The notes: a model not told the origin generated them from the letters alone. DNA of 64,000 bases from Legionella steigerwaltii (GCF_001468065.1 NZ_LNYZ01000005.1:1-64000); one strand, 5' to 3'; shown: positions 39,655-53,090, counted from the first letter of the stretch. Made by a program: numbers and translations.

Positions 39655-40257
39655 ATGATGGTACAAATGGAAGAACGAGTAAGGCATTTGTTTGGTATGA
39701 GCATAGAAACCAAAATAGCGCTTGCTGATTCTTTATCTGATTCAATTGCCAAGGCTGGGCAACGTTTAGTGAATTGTTTGCTTGCAGATGGAAAAATATT
39801 ATTGTGCGGGAACGGGGGCTCCAGTGCCAATTGCATGCATTTTGCCAGTGCCATGCTGAATCAATTTGAAGTAGAAAGGCCCTCTCTCCCCGTAATTAAT
39901 TTGAGTACTGACTCAACCAGCTTAAGTTCTTCCGCTAATGATAATCATTACAGCCAAGTTTTTGCACGACAAATTCAGGCGCTAGGACAAGAAAATGATG
40001 TATTGCTTTTATTAACCACTTCAGGTAATTCAGACAGTATGTTGCACGCTCTTCATGCTGCAAATGAACGAGGAATGGATACTATTGCTTTAAGCGGACG
40101 TGATGGAGGTGTGCTCGCAAATCATTTAGGCCCTGAGGATATTGAACTTCGTGTTGCATCAGATAGTTCAGCGCGAATTAGAGAAATGCACTTGTTCATC
40201 TTACATTGTTTTTGTGATTTAATTGACCAATCATTGTTTGGTCAAGTTTTGGGGTGA
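39655..40257 (+). CDS. diaA: DnaA initiator-associating factor DiaA (SIS domain)
   Basis: Tetrameric SIS-domain protein that helps DnaA assemble at oriC in E. coli. The sequence follows E. coli DiaA closely: MEERVRHLF, LLCGNGGSSANCMHFASAM, FEVERPSLP, ALGQENDVLLLLTTSGNS and SARIREMHLFILHCFCDLID. Gene order lpoA-yraN-diaA-dolP supports DiaA over the related phosphoheptose isomerase GmhA. I use the ATG at 39655 (AGAGG six bases upstream) instead of a TTG two codons earlier. It has 200 residues. Confidence 0.9.
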   Translation: MMVQMEERVRHLFGMSIETKIALADSLSDSIAKAGQRLVNCLLADGKILLCGNGGSSANCMHFASAMLNQFEVERPSLPVINLSTDSTSLSSSANDNHYSQVFARQIQALGQENDVLLLLTTSGNSDSMLHALHAANERGMDTIALSGRDGGVLANHLGPEDIELRVASDSSARIREMHLFILHCFCDLIDQSLFGQVLG

Positions 40258-40260
40258 AAA

Positions 40261-40827
40261 ATGAGTTTCAAATTAAAATCGATGGCTTTTCTTTTAGTGA
40301 CGACTCTGTTGACAGGATGTGTTGCTGCCGTAGTAACTGGTGCAGTTGCAGGAATGGTTTATGATCGGCGTGGTGTAATCACCATGGAAGCAGATGCGCG
40401 ATTATTTCATGTAATTCATAAAGCAATAGTAACAAACCACCAGTTTAGTGATTCACGAGTTCTCGTGACGAGTTTTAATCGTGTTGTATTGCTTGTAGGA
40501 CAAACCCCTACATCATCTTTACGTGATTTGGCTGAAAAAATTGCACGAGGAACACCGGGCGTTCAACGCATTTACAATGAAATATCGGTTGGATATCCCA
40601 TACCGCTTACCGCTCGCTCTAAAGACAGTTTGATTACCAGCCAGGTTCGCACCAGATTGTTGGCTAAAAAAGGACTCGAGTCGGGCTCCATTCGTATTGT
40701 GACCGAAAATCAAGTAGTTTATCTCATGGGTATCGTTAACGATCAACAAGCAGCACTTGCTGTTGATGCAGCACGGCGAGTTAATGGTGTGAGTAAAGTG
40801 GTTAAAACTTTTCAGTATATTCGTTAA
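40261..40827 (+). CDS. dolP: outer membrane BON-domain lipoprotein DolP
   Basis: Lipoprotein with signal peptide and lipobox LLTGCVA (Cys20). Two BON domains follow (about residues 45-113 and 122-188). DolP in E. coli supports outer membrane integrity and BAM function and regulates an envelope amidase activator. Length 188 is close to E. coli DolP (191). It lies three bases after diaA, so co-transcription is near certain. A second BON lipoprotein follows directly. Confidence 0.92.
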   Translation: MSFKLKSMAFLLVTTLLTGCVAAVVTGAVAGMVYDRRGVITMEADARLFHVIHKAIVTNHQFSDSRVLVTSFNRVVLLVGQTPTSSLRDLAEKIARGTPGVQRIYNEISVGYPIPLTARSKDSLITSQVRTRLLAKKGLESGSIRIVTENQVVYLMGIVNDQQAALAVDAARRVNGVSKVVKTFQYIR

Positions 40828-40832
40828 ATAAT

Positions 40833-41417
40833 ATGTTAAAACAAGGATGTTTTGCTGTACTACTTACTTGCGCTCTATTGTGTTTGTCTGGCTGCATGGG
40901 CAGCTTATGGACAGGCGCCTCTATGGTTTACGACAGACACGACGTGTATAAAAAATTGGATGACTACAAGTTATTCCTCAAAGTGAACAATGCGATAACC
41001 GTTGATAATACATTTAAAAATAATAATTGTGTTATTGATATCGCTATTTTCAATGGTGATGTTTTATTGGCTGGCCATGTCCCTACTCCTGAACTGCAAG
41101 CCGAATTACAACGACGATTGGCTACAGTAAAAGGTTACAGACGTCTATTTAATCAAGTAAGAGTAAGTGTTTCGGCCTCAAATTCGATGCAAGACAGCTG
41201 GATCACCGCGAAGATTCGTAGTCAAATTTTCGCTGATGGTTCTATTGATCCGAACGCGTTTAAGGTAGTGACCTCAGATCGAGTTGTTTATTTAATGGGT
41301 GATGTGCATCAAGAGCAAGCCGAAAAAGTAATTAATATGGCAAGACAAACAAGTGATGTTGCTCGTGTGGTAAAAATTCTGAAATATTTTACTTATGAAA
41401 GTAGCTCGGTTGGTTAA
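40833..41417 (+). CDS. second BON-domain lipoprotein, DolP paralogue
   Basis: A 194-residue protein with lipobox LCLSGCMG (Cys21) and two BON domains (about residues 45-112 and 122-185). It shares the layout and the stretch SMVYDRHDVYKKLDDYKLF / GMVYDRRGVITMEADARLF with the preceding DolP, and VVYLMGDV / VVYLMGIV in the second BON domain. It starts five bases after the dolP stop. A tandem duplication, probably of DolP, whose copies have diverged. Confidence 0.9.
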   Translation: MLKQGCFAVLLTCALLCLSGCMGSLWTGASMVYDRHDVYKKLDDYKLFLKVNNAITVDNTFKNNNCVIDIAIFNGDVLLAGHVPTPELQAELQRRLATVKGYRRLFNQVRVSVSASNSMQDSWITAKIRSQIFADGSIDPNAFKVVTSDRVVYLMGDVHQEQAEKVINMARQTSDVARVVKILKYFTYESSSVG

Positions 41418-41482
41418 TCCTAAAAAAAGCAATTGATGTAAAGGAGATGCATACAACTGCTTTTTCTAGGACGCTTTTTTTA

Positions 41483-41728
41483 TTAATGGAAATGCCCTTT
41501 GTCAGGTCGTTTACGTATTTTCCTCAATTTAAACTGACGTAACAATCCCGTAGAACCAGCTAATTCTTCCTCTTCTTCCAAACCATTAGGTTGATTGCAT
41601 GGGTGGGATCTACAGTGTTGTCGATATTCTAGATGATGTTTATTATGTTTATGATGTAACCCATCGCTATAACGAGCGAGCATTTTTTGCTGCAGACTGG
41701 CTGCAGTATGTTGGATCTTATCAGGCAT
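41483..41728 (-). CDS. small His-rich cytosolic protein
   Basis: An 81-residue protein from the ATG at 41728 (AAGGAAAG seven bases before it). The frame extends further upstream but that start lacks a binding site. Residues 24-45 are His-rich (HHKHNKHH, HCRSHPC), followed by an acidic EEEEE run and a basic tail. Possible metal binding is suggested only by composition. No family recognised. It lies opposite to and between dolP2 and gloA. Confidence 0.55.
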   Translation of the reverse strand: MPDKIQHTAASLQQKMLARYSDGLHHKHNKHHLEYRQHCRSHPCNQPNGLEEEEELAGSTGLLRQFKLRKIRKRPDKGHFH

Positions 41729-41865
41729 GTTCTTTCCTTTTGCGAGGTTAATAGCACTACTTATTACCTGAGTCGCGATAATAAGTTCCACACTTTAATT
41801 ATAGACGCTAAAATCTAGTATAAGCGGCATCACTACGGGATAAATACAAACAAATAAGGGAGAAA

Positions 41866-42309
41866 ATGATGAATTATTTGCATACGATGGTACGAATTTC
41901 CAATTTAGATGAATCACTCGATTTTTATTGCAATAAATTAGGGCTGGTTGAAGTGAAACGCTCCGACCATGAAAATGGCCGATATACTTTAATATTTCTT
42001 GCATCACCGGATGATTTTGAGCACGCAAAACATGCAAATGCGCCCCTGCTAGAGCTTACCTATAACTGGGATCCAGAAAATTATCCAGAGGGCCGCAATT
42101 TTGGTCATTTAGCATATCGAGTGGATGATATCTATGCGACGTGTGAACGATTAAAAAAGGCAGGGGTAGTAATTAACAGGCCTCCTCGAGATGGTCATAT
42201 GGCATTTATTCGCTCACCAGATAATATCTCCATCGAATTGCTGCAAAAAGGTGAGCCTTTACCTATCCAGGAACCTTGGGCATCAGCACCTAATACTGGT
42301 CATTGGTAA
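41866..42309 (+). CDS. gloA: lactoylglutathione lyase (glyoxalase I)
   Basis: Converts the methylglyoxal-glutathione hemithioacetal to S-lactoylglutathione. The vicinal-oxygen-chelate fold shows YLHTMVRISNLDESLDFY, LELTYNW with the metal Glu, FGHLAYRVDDIY with the metal His, and IELLQ with the last Glu. The length of 147 (about 135 in E. coli) is normal. Start AAGGGAG lies a few bases upstream. It stands alone ahead of the atp operon. Confidence 0.95.
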   Translation: MMNYLHTMVRISNLDESLDFYCNKLGLVEVKRSDHENGRYTLIFLASPDDFEHAKHANAPLLELTYNWDPENYPEGRNFGHLAYRVDDIYATCERLKKAGVVINRPPRDGHMAFIRSPDNISIELLQKGEPLPIQEPWASAPNTGHW

Positions 42310-42394
42310 TAAAGAATCATGCATGTATAAAATATGGCATTGATTATTCATACTGATTGCTTTATAATTCGCGCGGTGAAACTTAGGTGAATAT

Positions 42395-43616
<1,222 letters not shown>

Positions 43617-43625
43617 CCGATTTAA

Positions 43626-43928
<303 letters not shown>

Positions 43929-43941
43929 TAACACATGATCG

Positions 43942-43956
43942 GGGCGCATAGCGCCC
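43942..43956 (+). promoter_or_regulatory. intercistronic hairpin between atpE and atpF
   Basis: GGGCGC-ATA-GCGCCC, a perfect six-base GC stem with three-base loop. It may stabilise the upstream atpE message, which is needed in excess; no T run, so not a full terminator. Confidence 0.5.
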
Positions 43957-43979
43957 TAATTGTTACAGGAGATTAAACG

Positions 43980-44450
43980 GTGGAAATTAATTTAACATTA
44001 ATTGTACAAATGCTCGTTTTTGCAGCTTTTGTTTTGTTTACTATGAAATTGGTATGGCCTCCATTGGCAAAAGCTATGGAAGAACGACAAGACAAGATTG
44101 CTGATGGTTTAGCTGCTGCTGAACGTGGTCGAAAAGAATTAGAATTAGCACAACATCGCGTAAAAGATGAATTAAAGCAAGCCAAAATTCAATCTGTTGA
44201 TATCATTGATAAAGCAAATAAGCGTGCTGCGCAAATTATTGAAGAAGCAAAAGAATTAGCGAAACATGAAGCGCAAATGCAAGTGAAATTGGCACAGGAG
44301 CAATTACAGCAACAAATCAATCATGCAAAAGATGCGTTGCGCAAACAAGTTGCAACCTTAGCTATAACAGGAGCTGAGAAGATTTTGATGCGCGAAGTAG
44401 ATGCTAAGGCAAATACTGCATTGTTAGATAACTTGATAGAAGAGATTTAA
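43980..44450 (+). CDS. atpF: F0 ATP synthase subunit b
   Basis: Peripheral stalk subunit: one membrane helix ([20 protein letters not shown]) followed by a long right-handed coiled coil rich in Ala, Glu, Lys and Gln. The 156 residues match the E. coli protein in length. It starts with GTG after CAGGAGAT. Confidence 0.96.
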   Translation: MEINLTLIVQMLVFAAFVLFTMKLVWPPLAKAMEERQDKIADGLAAAERGRKELELAQHRVKDELKQAKIQSVDIIDKANKRAAQIIEEAKELAKHEAQMQVKLAQEQLQQQINHAKDALRKQVATLAITGAEKILMREVDAKANTALLDNLIEEI

Positions 44451-44451
44451 A

Positions 44452-44994
44452 ATGTCTGATAGTACCACCATAGCCAGACCCTACGCCAAAGCAACTTTTG
44501 AATATGCTTTAGGGGAAAAGAAATTAGCTGAGTGGTCAGCACATTTGAGAAATCTTGCGCAAGCTGTGCTGATGCCAGAAGCTGAGCAATTTATTGCTAA
44601 TCCGGCAACAACTGTAGAACAACATATCCAGTTGTTGCAAGCAGCAATGGGTGCAAAATCAAATGAAAACAAGCCATTAAACAATTTAATCACGTTACTG
44701 GCTACCAATAAAAGATTGATGTTGCTGCCTGATATTTATGCACTCTACGAAGTACATCGTGCAGAGCAAGAAAAAACCTTGACTGTTGATGTAAGCAGTT
44801 ACTCAGATTTATCGAGTGCACAACAACAACGATTAATCGAATCATTAAGTCAGCGCTTACAGCGTAAGGTCTCGTTAAAAATTAGTATTGATCCTTCCTT
44901 GCTTGGTGGAGCAATAATTCGGGCGGGCGATTTAGTTATAGATGGTTCAGTTCGTGGCAAGCTTAATAAGCTTGGTACTGAATTGGCCGCATAA
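44452..44994 (+). CDS. atpH: F1 ATP synthase subunit delta
   Basis: Links the F1 head to the b-subunit stalk. Helical N-terminal domain ([14 protein letters not shown]) and the C-terminal [23 protein letters not shown] signature. At 180 residues it has normal length. It begins one base after the atpF stop. Confidence 0.96.
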   Translation: MSDSTTIARPYAKATFEYALGEKKLAEWSAHLRNLAQAVLMPEAEQFIANPATTVEQHIQLLQAAMGAKSNENKPLNNLITLLATNKRLMLLPDIYALYEVHRAEQEKTLTVDVSSYSDLSSAQQQRLIESLSQRLQRKVSLKISIDPSLLGGAIIRAGDLVIDGSVRGKLNKLGTELAA

Positions 44995-45011
44995 TTTAGA
45001 GGATAGTTTCC

Positions 45012-46565
45012 ATGTCAGAACAAGTAGCATTAAATCCTTCTGAAATAAGTGAATTAATCAGAAAGAAAATTGAACACTTTAGCGTAGTATCTGAAGCACG
45101 AAATGAAGGTACTATTGTTAGCTTAAAAGACGGTGTTGTGAGCTTACATGGCCTTGAAGATGTAATGGCTGGTGAAATGATTGAATTTCCAGGCGGCGTT
45201 TTTGGTTTGGCTCTTAACCTTGAAAGAGATTCAGTGGGCGCGGTTGTTCTTGGTGAATATTCTTCTTTAGCTGAAGGTCAAAAAGGTAAATGTACTGGAC
45301 GTATTCTTGAGGTTCCTGTAGGTAAAGGGCTTTTAGGCCGAGTTGTTGATGCCTTAGGTAATCCTATTGATGGTAAAGGACCAATTGACGCTGCAGGCAT
45401 GTCACCCATTGAGAAAGTAGCTCCTGGCGTTATTGCACGTAAATCAGTAGATCAGCCCGTGCAAACAGGATTAAAAGCGATTGATGCGATGATTCCAGTT
45501 GGACGTGGACAGCGTGAGCTTATCATTGGTGACCGTCAAACAGGAAAAACTGCGATTGCTATTGATGCAATCATTAATCAGAAAGGTACTGGTGTTAAGT
45601 GTATATACGTTGCAGTAGGACAAAAAGCTTCTTCTGTTGCAGCAATAGTTCGTAAGCTTGAAGAGCACGGTGCTTTAGAGCACACCATCGTTGTCGTAGC
45701 GGGTGCGTCTGATTCTGCCGCATTGCAATTTATTGCCCCCTATGCTGGATGTACTATGGGTGAATACTTCATGGAACATGGCGAAGATGCATTGATTGTT
45801 TATGATGATCTAACCAAACAAGCATGGGCATATCGACAAATATCATTATTATTAAGAAGACCTCCAGGTCGTGAAGCATATCCTGGAGATATTTTCTATT
45901 TACATTCACGCTTATTAGAAAGAGCGGCACGAATCAATGCAGATGAAGTAGAGAAGTTGACTAAGGGCGCAGTAAAAGGCAAAACAGGTTCATTAACCGC
46001 ATTACCAATTATTGAAACCCAGGCTGGTGACGTATCTGCATTCGTACCAACTAACGTTATTTCTATTACAGACGGTCAGATTTTCCTTGATGTTGATTTG
46101 TTTAACTCAGGTGTTCGTCCTGCAATTAACTCAGGTCTTTCTGTATCTCGTGTGGGTGGTGCTGCACAAACAAAAATCATGAAAAAATTAGGTGGTGGTA
46201 CCCGTTTAGCACTCGCTCAATTCCGAGAGTTAGAAGCGTTCTCTCAATTTGCTTCGGATCTTGATGACGCGACTCGTAAACAATTAGAGCGCGGGCAACG
46301 AATCACTGAACTCATGAAACAAAAACAGTACTCTCCATTATCTGTTGCAGAAATGGGTACAGCATTGTTTGTGGTTGAAAAAGGTTATTTGGATGATGTA
46401 CCTGTCAATGAAGTTGCGGCATTTGAAGCGTCATTACACGACTATATGCGCAGCTCTCATCCTGATCTGTTGCAACTGATCAATGAAGCAGGTGCTTACG
46501 ATAATGATATTGAAGCAAAATTGAAAAAAGCTGTAGAAGACTTTAAGCGTACAGCAAGTTGGTAA
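45012..46565 (+). CDS. atpA: F1 ATP synthase subunit alpha
   Basis: Regulatory nucleotide-binding subunit of the F1 hexamer. P-loop GDRQTGKTA, arginine finger region [17 protein letters not shown], and typical N-terminal [14 protein letters not shown]. At 517 residues, near the E. coli 513. A perfect 34-base palindrome follows its stop. Confidence 0.98.
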   Translation: MSEQVALNPSEISELIRKKIEHFSVVSEARNEGTIVSLKDGVVSLHGLEDVMAGEMIEFPGGVFGLALNLERDSVGAVVLGEYSSLAEGQKGKCTGRILEVPVGKGLLGRVVDALGNPIDGKGPIDAAGMSPIEKVAPGVIARKSVDQPVQTGLKAIDAMIPVGRGQRELIIGDRQTGKTAIAIDAIINQKGTGVKCIYVAVGQKASSVAAIVRKLEEHGALEHTIVVVAGASDSAALQFIAPYAGCTMGEYFMEHGEDALIVYDDLTKQAWAYRQISLLLRRPPGREAYPGDIFYLHSRLLERAARINADEVEKLTKGAVKGKTGSLTALPIIETQAGDVSAFVPTNVISITDGQIFLDVDLFNSGVRPAINSGLSVSRVGGAAQTKIMKKLGGGTRLALAQFRELEAFSQFASDLDDATRKQLERGQRITELMKQKQYSPLSVAEMGTALFVVEKGYLDDVPVNEVAAFEASLHDYMRSSHPDLLQLINEAGAYDNDIEAKLKKAVEDFKRTASW

Positions 46566-46569
46566 GTAT

Positions 46570-46603
46570 CTATTCACCATGATTTCCAAATCATGGTGAA
46601 TAG
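46570..46603. promoter_or_regulatory. perfect hairpin between atpA and atpG
   Basis: CTATTCACCATGATTT and AAATCATGGTGAATAG are exact inverse complements with two bases between. Without a T run it is more likely to be a stabiliser or processing site than a terminator, as atpG follows on the same strand. Confidence 0.75.
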
Positions 46604-46634
46604 ACAGATTTGAGCAATTTAAGGCGAAGTTATT

Positions 46635-48889
<2,255 letters not shown>

Positions 48890-48900
48890 GGTAAGCAAAT

Positions 48901-49323
48901 ATGACTAGAACAACGCACTTAGATATTGTTAGTGCCGAACATGAAATATTCTCCGGTGTAGTCGAAATGGTTGTTGCAACCGGAGAATTAGGTGAAGTAG
49001 GCATTACAGCAGGCCATGCGCCATTGCTTACCGTTCTAAAACCAGGCGAAGTACGAGTTACTTTGCCTGGTGGCCACCAAGAAATTTACTACGTTCAAGG
49101 TGGAATGCTGGAAGTTCAACCGAACAGTGTTACTGTTCTTGCCGATGTGGTGGAGCGCGCTGATCATCTTGATGAGTCCGCTGCACTTGCAGCGAAAGCC
49201 CAGGCCGAAGCGGCAATGGCCGGTAAGGGCGGTGAAATGGATTATTCGGTTGCTGCTGCAGAACTCGCTCGCGCTGTTGCACAGATTCGTGCGATTCAAA
49301 AAGTAAGAAAAAATATCAAATAA
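48901..49323 (+). CDS. atpC: F1 ATP synthase subunit epsilon
   Basis: Regulatory rotor subunit that couples gamma to the c-ring and can inhibit ATP hydrolysis. Beta-sandwich N-terminal part (HLDIVSAEHEIFSG, GELGITAGHAPLLT-like) and a helical tail. At 140 residues it matches the family. Last gene of the atp operon, followed by a hairpin. Confidence 0.97.
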   Translation: MTRTTHLDIVSAEHEIFSGVVEMVVATGELGEVGITAGHAPLLTVLKPGEVRVTLPGGHQEIYYVQGGMLEVQPNSVTVLADVVERADHLDESAALAAKAQAEAAMAGKGGEMDYSVAAAELARAVAQIRAIQKVRKNIK

Positions 49324-49359
49324 TAATCTATTACCTAAGTAATGCAGTGATTTCATGAT

Positions 49360-49391
49360 TTGTCTCCTGATGGTGAATTAACAGGAGACAA
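49360..49391 (+). terminator. probable terminator of the atp operon
   Basis: TTGTCTCCTG and CAGGAGACAA form a perfect ten-base stem with a 12-base loop, 37 bases after atpC, followed by CATTTATTC. Confidence 0.65.
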
Positions 49392-49410
49392 CATTTATTC
49401 TAGAGTAAGT

Positions 49411-49518
49411 GTTCACTCAACGGCGTCAACTTAAGCAACATCAAGAATGTGTAGCCTGATTGCTTGTGAAAGGGATTAGACATTGAATCACTCCTCCTTG
49501 ATTGCAGCAGCCAGGCTA
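49411..49518. repeat. degenerate TAGCCTGGGTG-family element with one MITE end (copy 7)
   Basis: Left end GTTCACTCAACGGCGTCAAC (49411-49430) matches the end of the element at 9125. The core keeps TAGCCTG (49452) and CAGGCTA (49518) but has lost the GGGTG and CCCGGG parts. A decayed relative. Confidence 0.55.
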
Positions 49519-49621
49519 CATAAAGCTTCGAGAACTAAATTTAAATTTATTCTTGAAAATCAATGGGCTAATGATAGACTAGATAACTTATGGAATTTCC
49601 AAATAATTTTAAGGACGATAA

Positions 49622-50764
49622 ATGAAGTGGCAGTATTACTCAAAACTCTCGGTAGCTATTGGATTTTCACTCATTAGTTTTTCCTCATTGTCAGCTCAGA
49701 CTATCTATGGTTTACACCAGGCTAGGCAATTTAGAAGTAATACTTCTAGTGATTTTTATATTCAATTAGCGAGTTATAAAAATAAATCCTATGCTTTGCG
49801 CGCAAAATCACAAATACAAAGGAAATCAAATTATCCGGTTTTGTTAAAGGAAAAAAATGGTTATTACCAAATTTTGCTTGGCCCTTTCCACTCTACAACC
49901 GAAGTGAGAGCTGCCGCTCAAGAGTTTGGCGTTACTACACCAATGCAGCGAGTGAGTCAAAACACACCCACTACTAAAGCGAAAATAACTCGTCCTTCTG
50001 CGCCTGTGGTTCAAAATTCAGCTCCCGTTGCAGTAACAAAAAAAGATCCTGTCGTTCCTGTTTATAAAGATAAGGATGGGGTTCTGCCAGCAAATCATTG
50101 GTTTATTGGTGTGGGAGGAGGATGGATGGATCCTTTTGGAACTGATGCCACTAATTTTGCTTCTTCAGGGATGCCTGGCTTTCCGGATGATCGCTATGTC
50201 ACCAATAGTTCAGACAGTACAGGGCAAATTTCTGGTTTTGTCGGTTATCAATGGCGACGAGCAGCTCTTTGGTTCCCTGCAACCAGTTTAAGTTTTGAAT
50301 ACACCTATACCTTCCCTATTCACATCAATGGCGTAATATTCGTTAATGATCTGCCCGATGCTAAAAATTTCACTTATAAATACGATATTACACAGCAATT
50401 GCCCATGGCTAAACTTAAATTGGATTTATATCAGTGGAAACAATTCATGCCTTATATTTCAGGTGGTGTAGGTGTTGCACTGAATCGTGTTTCCGATTAT
50501 TCCGATAGCCCCATTCCCGGAGCTACGGTAATGGAGCGACGTTTTGGCTTTTCTTCCACAACAACCACACAATTTGCTGGTTCTTTTGGTGCAGGGCTGG
50601 ACTACTGGTTTAATTACAACGCTCAAATCAGTGTCGGGTATGAATTGGCTTATTATGGAAAAGCCAGGACTGGTGATGGTCAAGGCACATTGAGTGATAA
50701 TCATCTTGAAAACAATCTTAATTCGAATGGAGTCGTTGTAAAGGGAACATATTTCTTTAATTAA
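49622..50764 (+). CDS. SPOR-domain outer membrane beta-barrel protein
   Basis: A 380-residue exported protein with a signal peptide (residues 1-25, ending LSAQ). Residues about 43-105 form a SPOR domain (YIQLASYKNKSYALRAKSQI, YYQILLGPFHSTTEVRAAAQ), which binds denuded peptidoglycan at division sites. A Thr/Pro/Ala linker follows. Residues about 160-380 form an eight-stranded outer membrane barrel of OmpA/OmpW style (WFIGVGGGW ... VVKGTYFFN, ending in Phe-Asn). The combination suggests a barrel tied to the septal wall. Domain calls are from pattern. Confidence 0.75.
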   Translation: MKWQYYSKLSVAIGFSLISFSSLSAQTIYGLHQARQFRSNTSSDFYIQLASYKNKSYALRAKSQIQRKSNYPVLLKEKNGYYQILLGPFHSTTEVRAAAQEFGVTTPMQRVSQNTPTTKAKITRPSAPVVQNSAPVAVTKKDPVVPVYKDKDGVLPANHWFIGVGGGWMDPFGTDATNFASSGMPGFPDDRYVTNSSDSTGQISGFVGYQWRRAALWFPATSLSFEYTYTFPIHINGVIFVNDLPDAKNFTYKYDITQQLPMAKLKLDLYQWKQFMPYISGGVGVALNRVSDYSDSPIPGATVMERRFGFSSTTTTQFAGSFGAGLDYWFNYNAQISVGYELAYYGKARTGDGQGTLSDNHLENNLNSNGVVVKGTYFFN

Positions 50765-50821
50765 TTACAGATTGAATGTTCAGGATTAACGAAATTTTAA
50801 AGATTATTTAAGGATAAGACT

Positions 50822-53041
50822 GTGACACAATATATACGTTATTTTATCTTTACCATCACATTTTTTATATCGATGACGGGTTATGCTGTCGATCACATTA
50901 CTTGTACTCTCACGAATAAGGGGATTCCTGACAAGTCTCAAGCAGGTCAGACTTATACAAATACGTATACGTGTACTAGCACTTACCCGGCGTCCTTTCC
51001 AGCGATTCAGTTAGTGGGTACAGTGGACAACCCGGCTGCGACAGTAACTGGAAGTTGCGCTACGCAAAAATTGGCTTCAGGCCGCAGCTGTCAATTTATG
51101 CTCAATGTTACACCCAAAAAAGGGACACAGACGTACCGTCTGCAAGTGTCAGTTGGCAGCTTATACTACATCAACCTCCCTGCCGTGACGACAACAGCAA
51201 CTTCCCAACCCTCTTCTCCTACGATTACATGGCCCGGGTTTAATAGCGGTTTTGCGCAAGCTGATAGCACTGAAAATGGCTTTGGTGGTTTTCTTGCAAA
51301 TGCTACCGATAGTTCAGGACATACTGTTACCTACACCTTTGCAATCATATCAGGTCCGGGAGTTATTGTTGGCATACAATCGGGTTATTTCACCTTAGCA
51401 GGCGTTAATGGAACTACTGTGATCCAGATAACAGCAACCGCAGATGATGCGGCTCCAGTAGCAGGAACGCCATTTACTGTTCAAGTATCTCCTATACCGA
51501 TTAAGTCAATTGCTTTCCATAATAATTCCACCGAGACAATCTATCCTGTTTTTGAGGCGCCAATTCAGAATGTGGATGCATGGATGCAAGGCTTATTTGC
51601 TGTGACCAATGTAGGCACAGACACATTTACAGCCACTAAATTACACAGGGCTTATGTTAATGGAACCGTTGGAATACCTCCAGGGCAAACAACAGTTGTC
51701 TCTGTGCCGTTTTACAGTGATTTGGTTGCTAATCCGTCTGGAGGCAGTGTCCCAGATCAGTATGTAGATTGGTGGAAATCAATGCGCGTCTATCTCTATG
51801 ATGTGCAATCGAACTTGATAGCATCACAGTCTTACGCCGGAGGTACTCCGATCACATTGCAATCTCCTGGCATAACGTGTATTAGTGGTTGCACAGCGCC
51901 AACATCCTATTTTAGCGCAACGGGGATACTGCCACTTAACGATCCTTATCAGTTAACGGAATACACTTTTGCGTCTGTAATTACGGGTTCGCCTCCTCCC
52001 TATCCAACTTATCTGGTTCAAATTAATTACGATATTTCCGGTGTTGATCAAATTTACTTGCCGGCAGCAATGGGACCTTTCGGTTCTAACCTGGTTGGTT
52101 ATATGGGTTCGACTGCTACTCTGAACAACTTTAGGACTAATCTGAGTGATTTCGTAACTCAGACAGGTTGGCCTGTATATGCCAATCTTCCTTTCCCAAG
52201 AGTTCCTGGTGCCTTTAATGCTATGGTAGGCGGTTCGTCTCTAACGAGCAACACAGCTGTAACCACCTTGCTTACAAACAATTGGAATGCTTGTATCGCT
52301 GCTAATGATCCGAACTGTCTGGCTGTAAACAACTTGTTCCAGAACAACTGGACTGCCTGTGGTAATCCTGGATCTCCGCCGACAGCCCAATTACTAACTA
52401 ATATTTACGGCTATGCATCTTTCTGCGCCGCCCAAGTACTACCTAGCAGCGGTGCAGCATTTAACTCCTATATAGCATTACAATACAATTACTTGACCAT
52501 GCCTCCAGGCTATGTAGAGGACTTCAACCCTTATACTCAGCTTATACATCAAACCCTGAATATGAATGTATATGCCTTCTCTGTAGATGATTCCGTAGCT
52601 TTTGTCAGCACTACAGGCAACGGACTCAATATAACTGTTGGAGGTGCAGACGGCTTGACGAATCAACTGCAATTTAGTAACAGTGCTGTAACAGTGGTTA
52701 GTCCTGGTACACCAGCAACTAGCCCGTTCTTTACAAATTTTGGTGTATGCTGCCCATCATCAGGACAAACACCTGACTGCGCTGGAACAGCACCAAATCA
52801 ATTCGCAGTAGGTGGCTCAATTACAATCGAATATCCACAAGACTATTATCCTTGTCAAATAACGTTACAGGATTCGCTCAGTAGAGTTTACCAATTCACA
52901 CTGAACTCTGTTGCGCCATTATCGCAAGCAAATATTACGTCCTGTAGTTCTCCTGCTTCTAACCCTGCCTGGTGTACTCAATTTGGTTTTAGTAATCCGC
53001 CAGCTGTTCCACAATCAATTGTGAGTACCGGACCTCCTTAG
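50822..53041 (+). CDS. secreted protein with possible beta-1,3-glucanase/thaumatin-like domain
   Basis: A 739-residue exported protein starting with GTG (AAGGATAAG upstream). Residues 1-23 are a signal peptide. The region from 25 to about 100 is an Ig-like beta domain. Residues about 235-700 (IAFHNNSTETIYPVFE, then MNVYAFSVDDSVAFVSTTG) recall GH64/thaumatin-like beta-glucanases, in which a YxFxxDD motif is usual. Ser, Thr, Gly and Asn are frequent and there are many cysteines. It is a likely type II secretion product degrading glycans, but the family call is weak. It lies 57 bases after the SPOR-barrel gene. Confidence 0.6.
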   Translation: MTQYIRYFIFTITFFISMTGYAVDHITCTLTNKGIPDKSQAGQTYTNTYTCTSTYPASFPAIQLVGTVDNPAATVTGSCATQKLASGRSCQFMLNVTPKKGTQTYRLQVSVGSLYYINLPAVTTTATSQPSSPTITWPGFNSGFAQADSTENGFGGFLANATDSSGHTVTYTFAIISGPGVIVGIQSGYFTLAGVNGTTVIQITATADDAAPVAGTPFTVQVSPIPIKSIAFHNNSTETIYPVFEAPIQNVDAWMQGLFAVTNVGTDTFTATKLHRAYVNGTVGIPPGQTTVVSVPFYSDLVANPSGGSVPDQYVDWWKSMRVYLYDVQSNLIASQSYAGGTPITLQSPGITCISGCTAPTSYFSATGILPLNDPYQLTEYTFASVITGSPPPYPTYLVQINYDISGVDQIYLPAAMGPFGSNLVGYMGSTATLNNFRTNLSDFVTQTGWPVYANLPFPRVPGAFNAMVGGSSLTSNTAVTTLLTNNWNACIAANDPNCLAVNNLFQNNWTACGNPGSPPTAQLLTNIYGYASFCAAQVLPSSGAAFNSYIALQYNYLTMPPGYVEDFNPYTQLIHQTLNMNVYAFSVDDSVAFVSTTGNGLNITVGGADGLTNQLQFSNSAVTVVSPGTPATSPFFTNFGVCCPSSGQTPDCAGTAPNQFAVGGSITIEYPQDYYPCQITLQDSLSRVYQFTLNSVAPLSQANITSCSSPASNPAWCTQFGFSNPPAVPQSIVSTGPP

Positions 53042-53062
53042 CCGTAGTTTGTTTATAATTAG

Positions 53063-53090
53063 GGACAACGGCTACAGACAGCCGTTGTCC
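53063..53090 (+). terminator. intrinsic terminator after the secreted-protein gene
   Basis: GGACAACGGCT and AGCCGTTGTCC form an 11-base perfect stem with a six-base loop, followed by ATTTAAC. Confidence 0.7.

Noticed and set aside
39655-40257. Annotation as phosphoheptose isomerase gmhA
   Set aside because: SIS fold is shared, but the sequence and gene order fit DiaA better.
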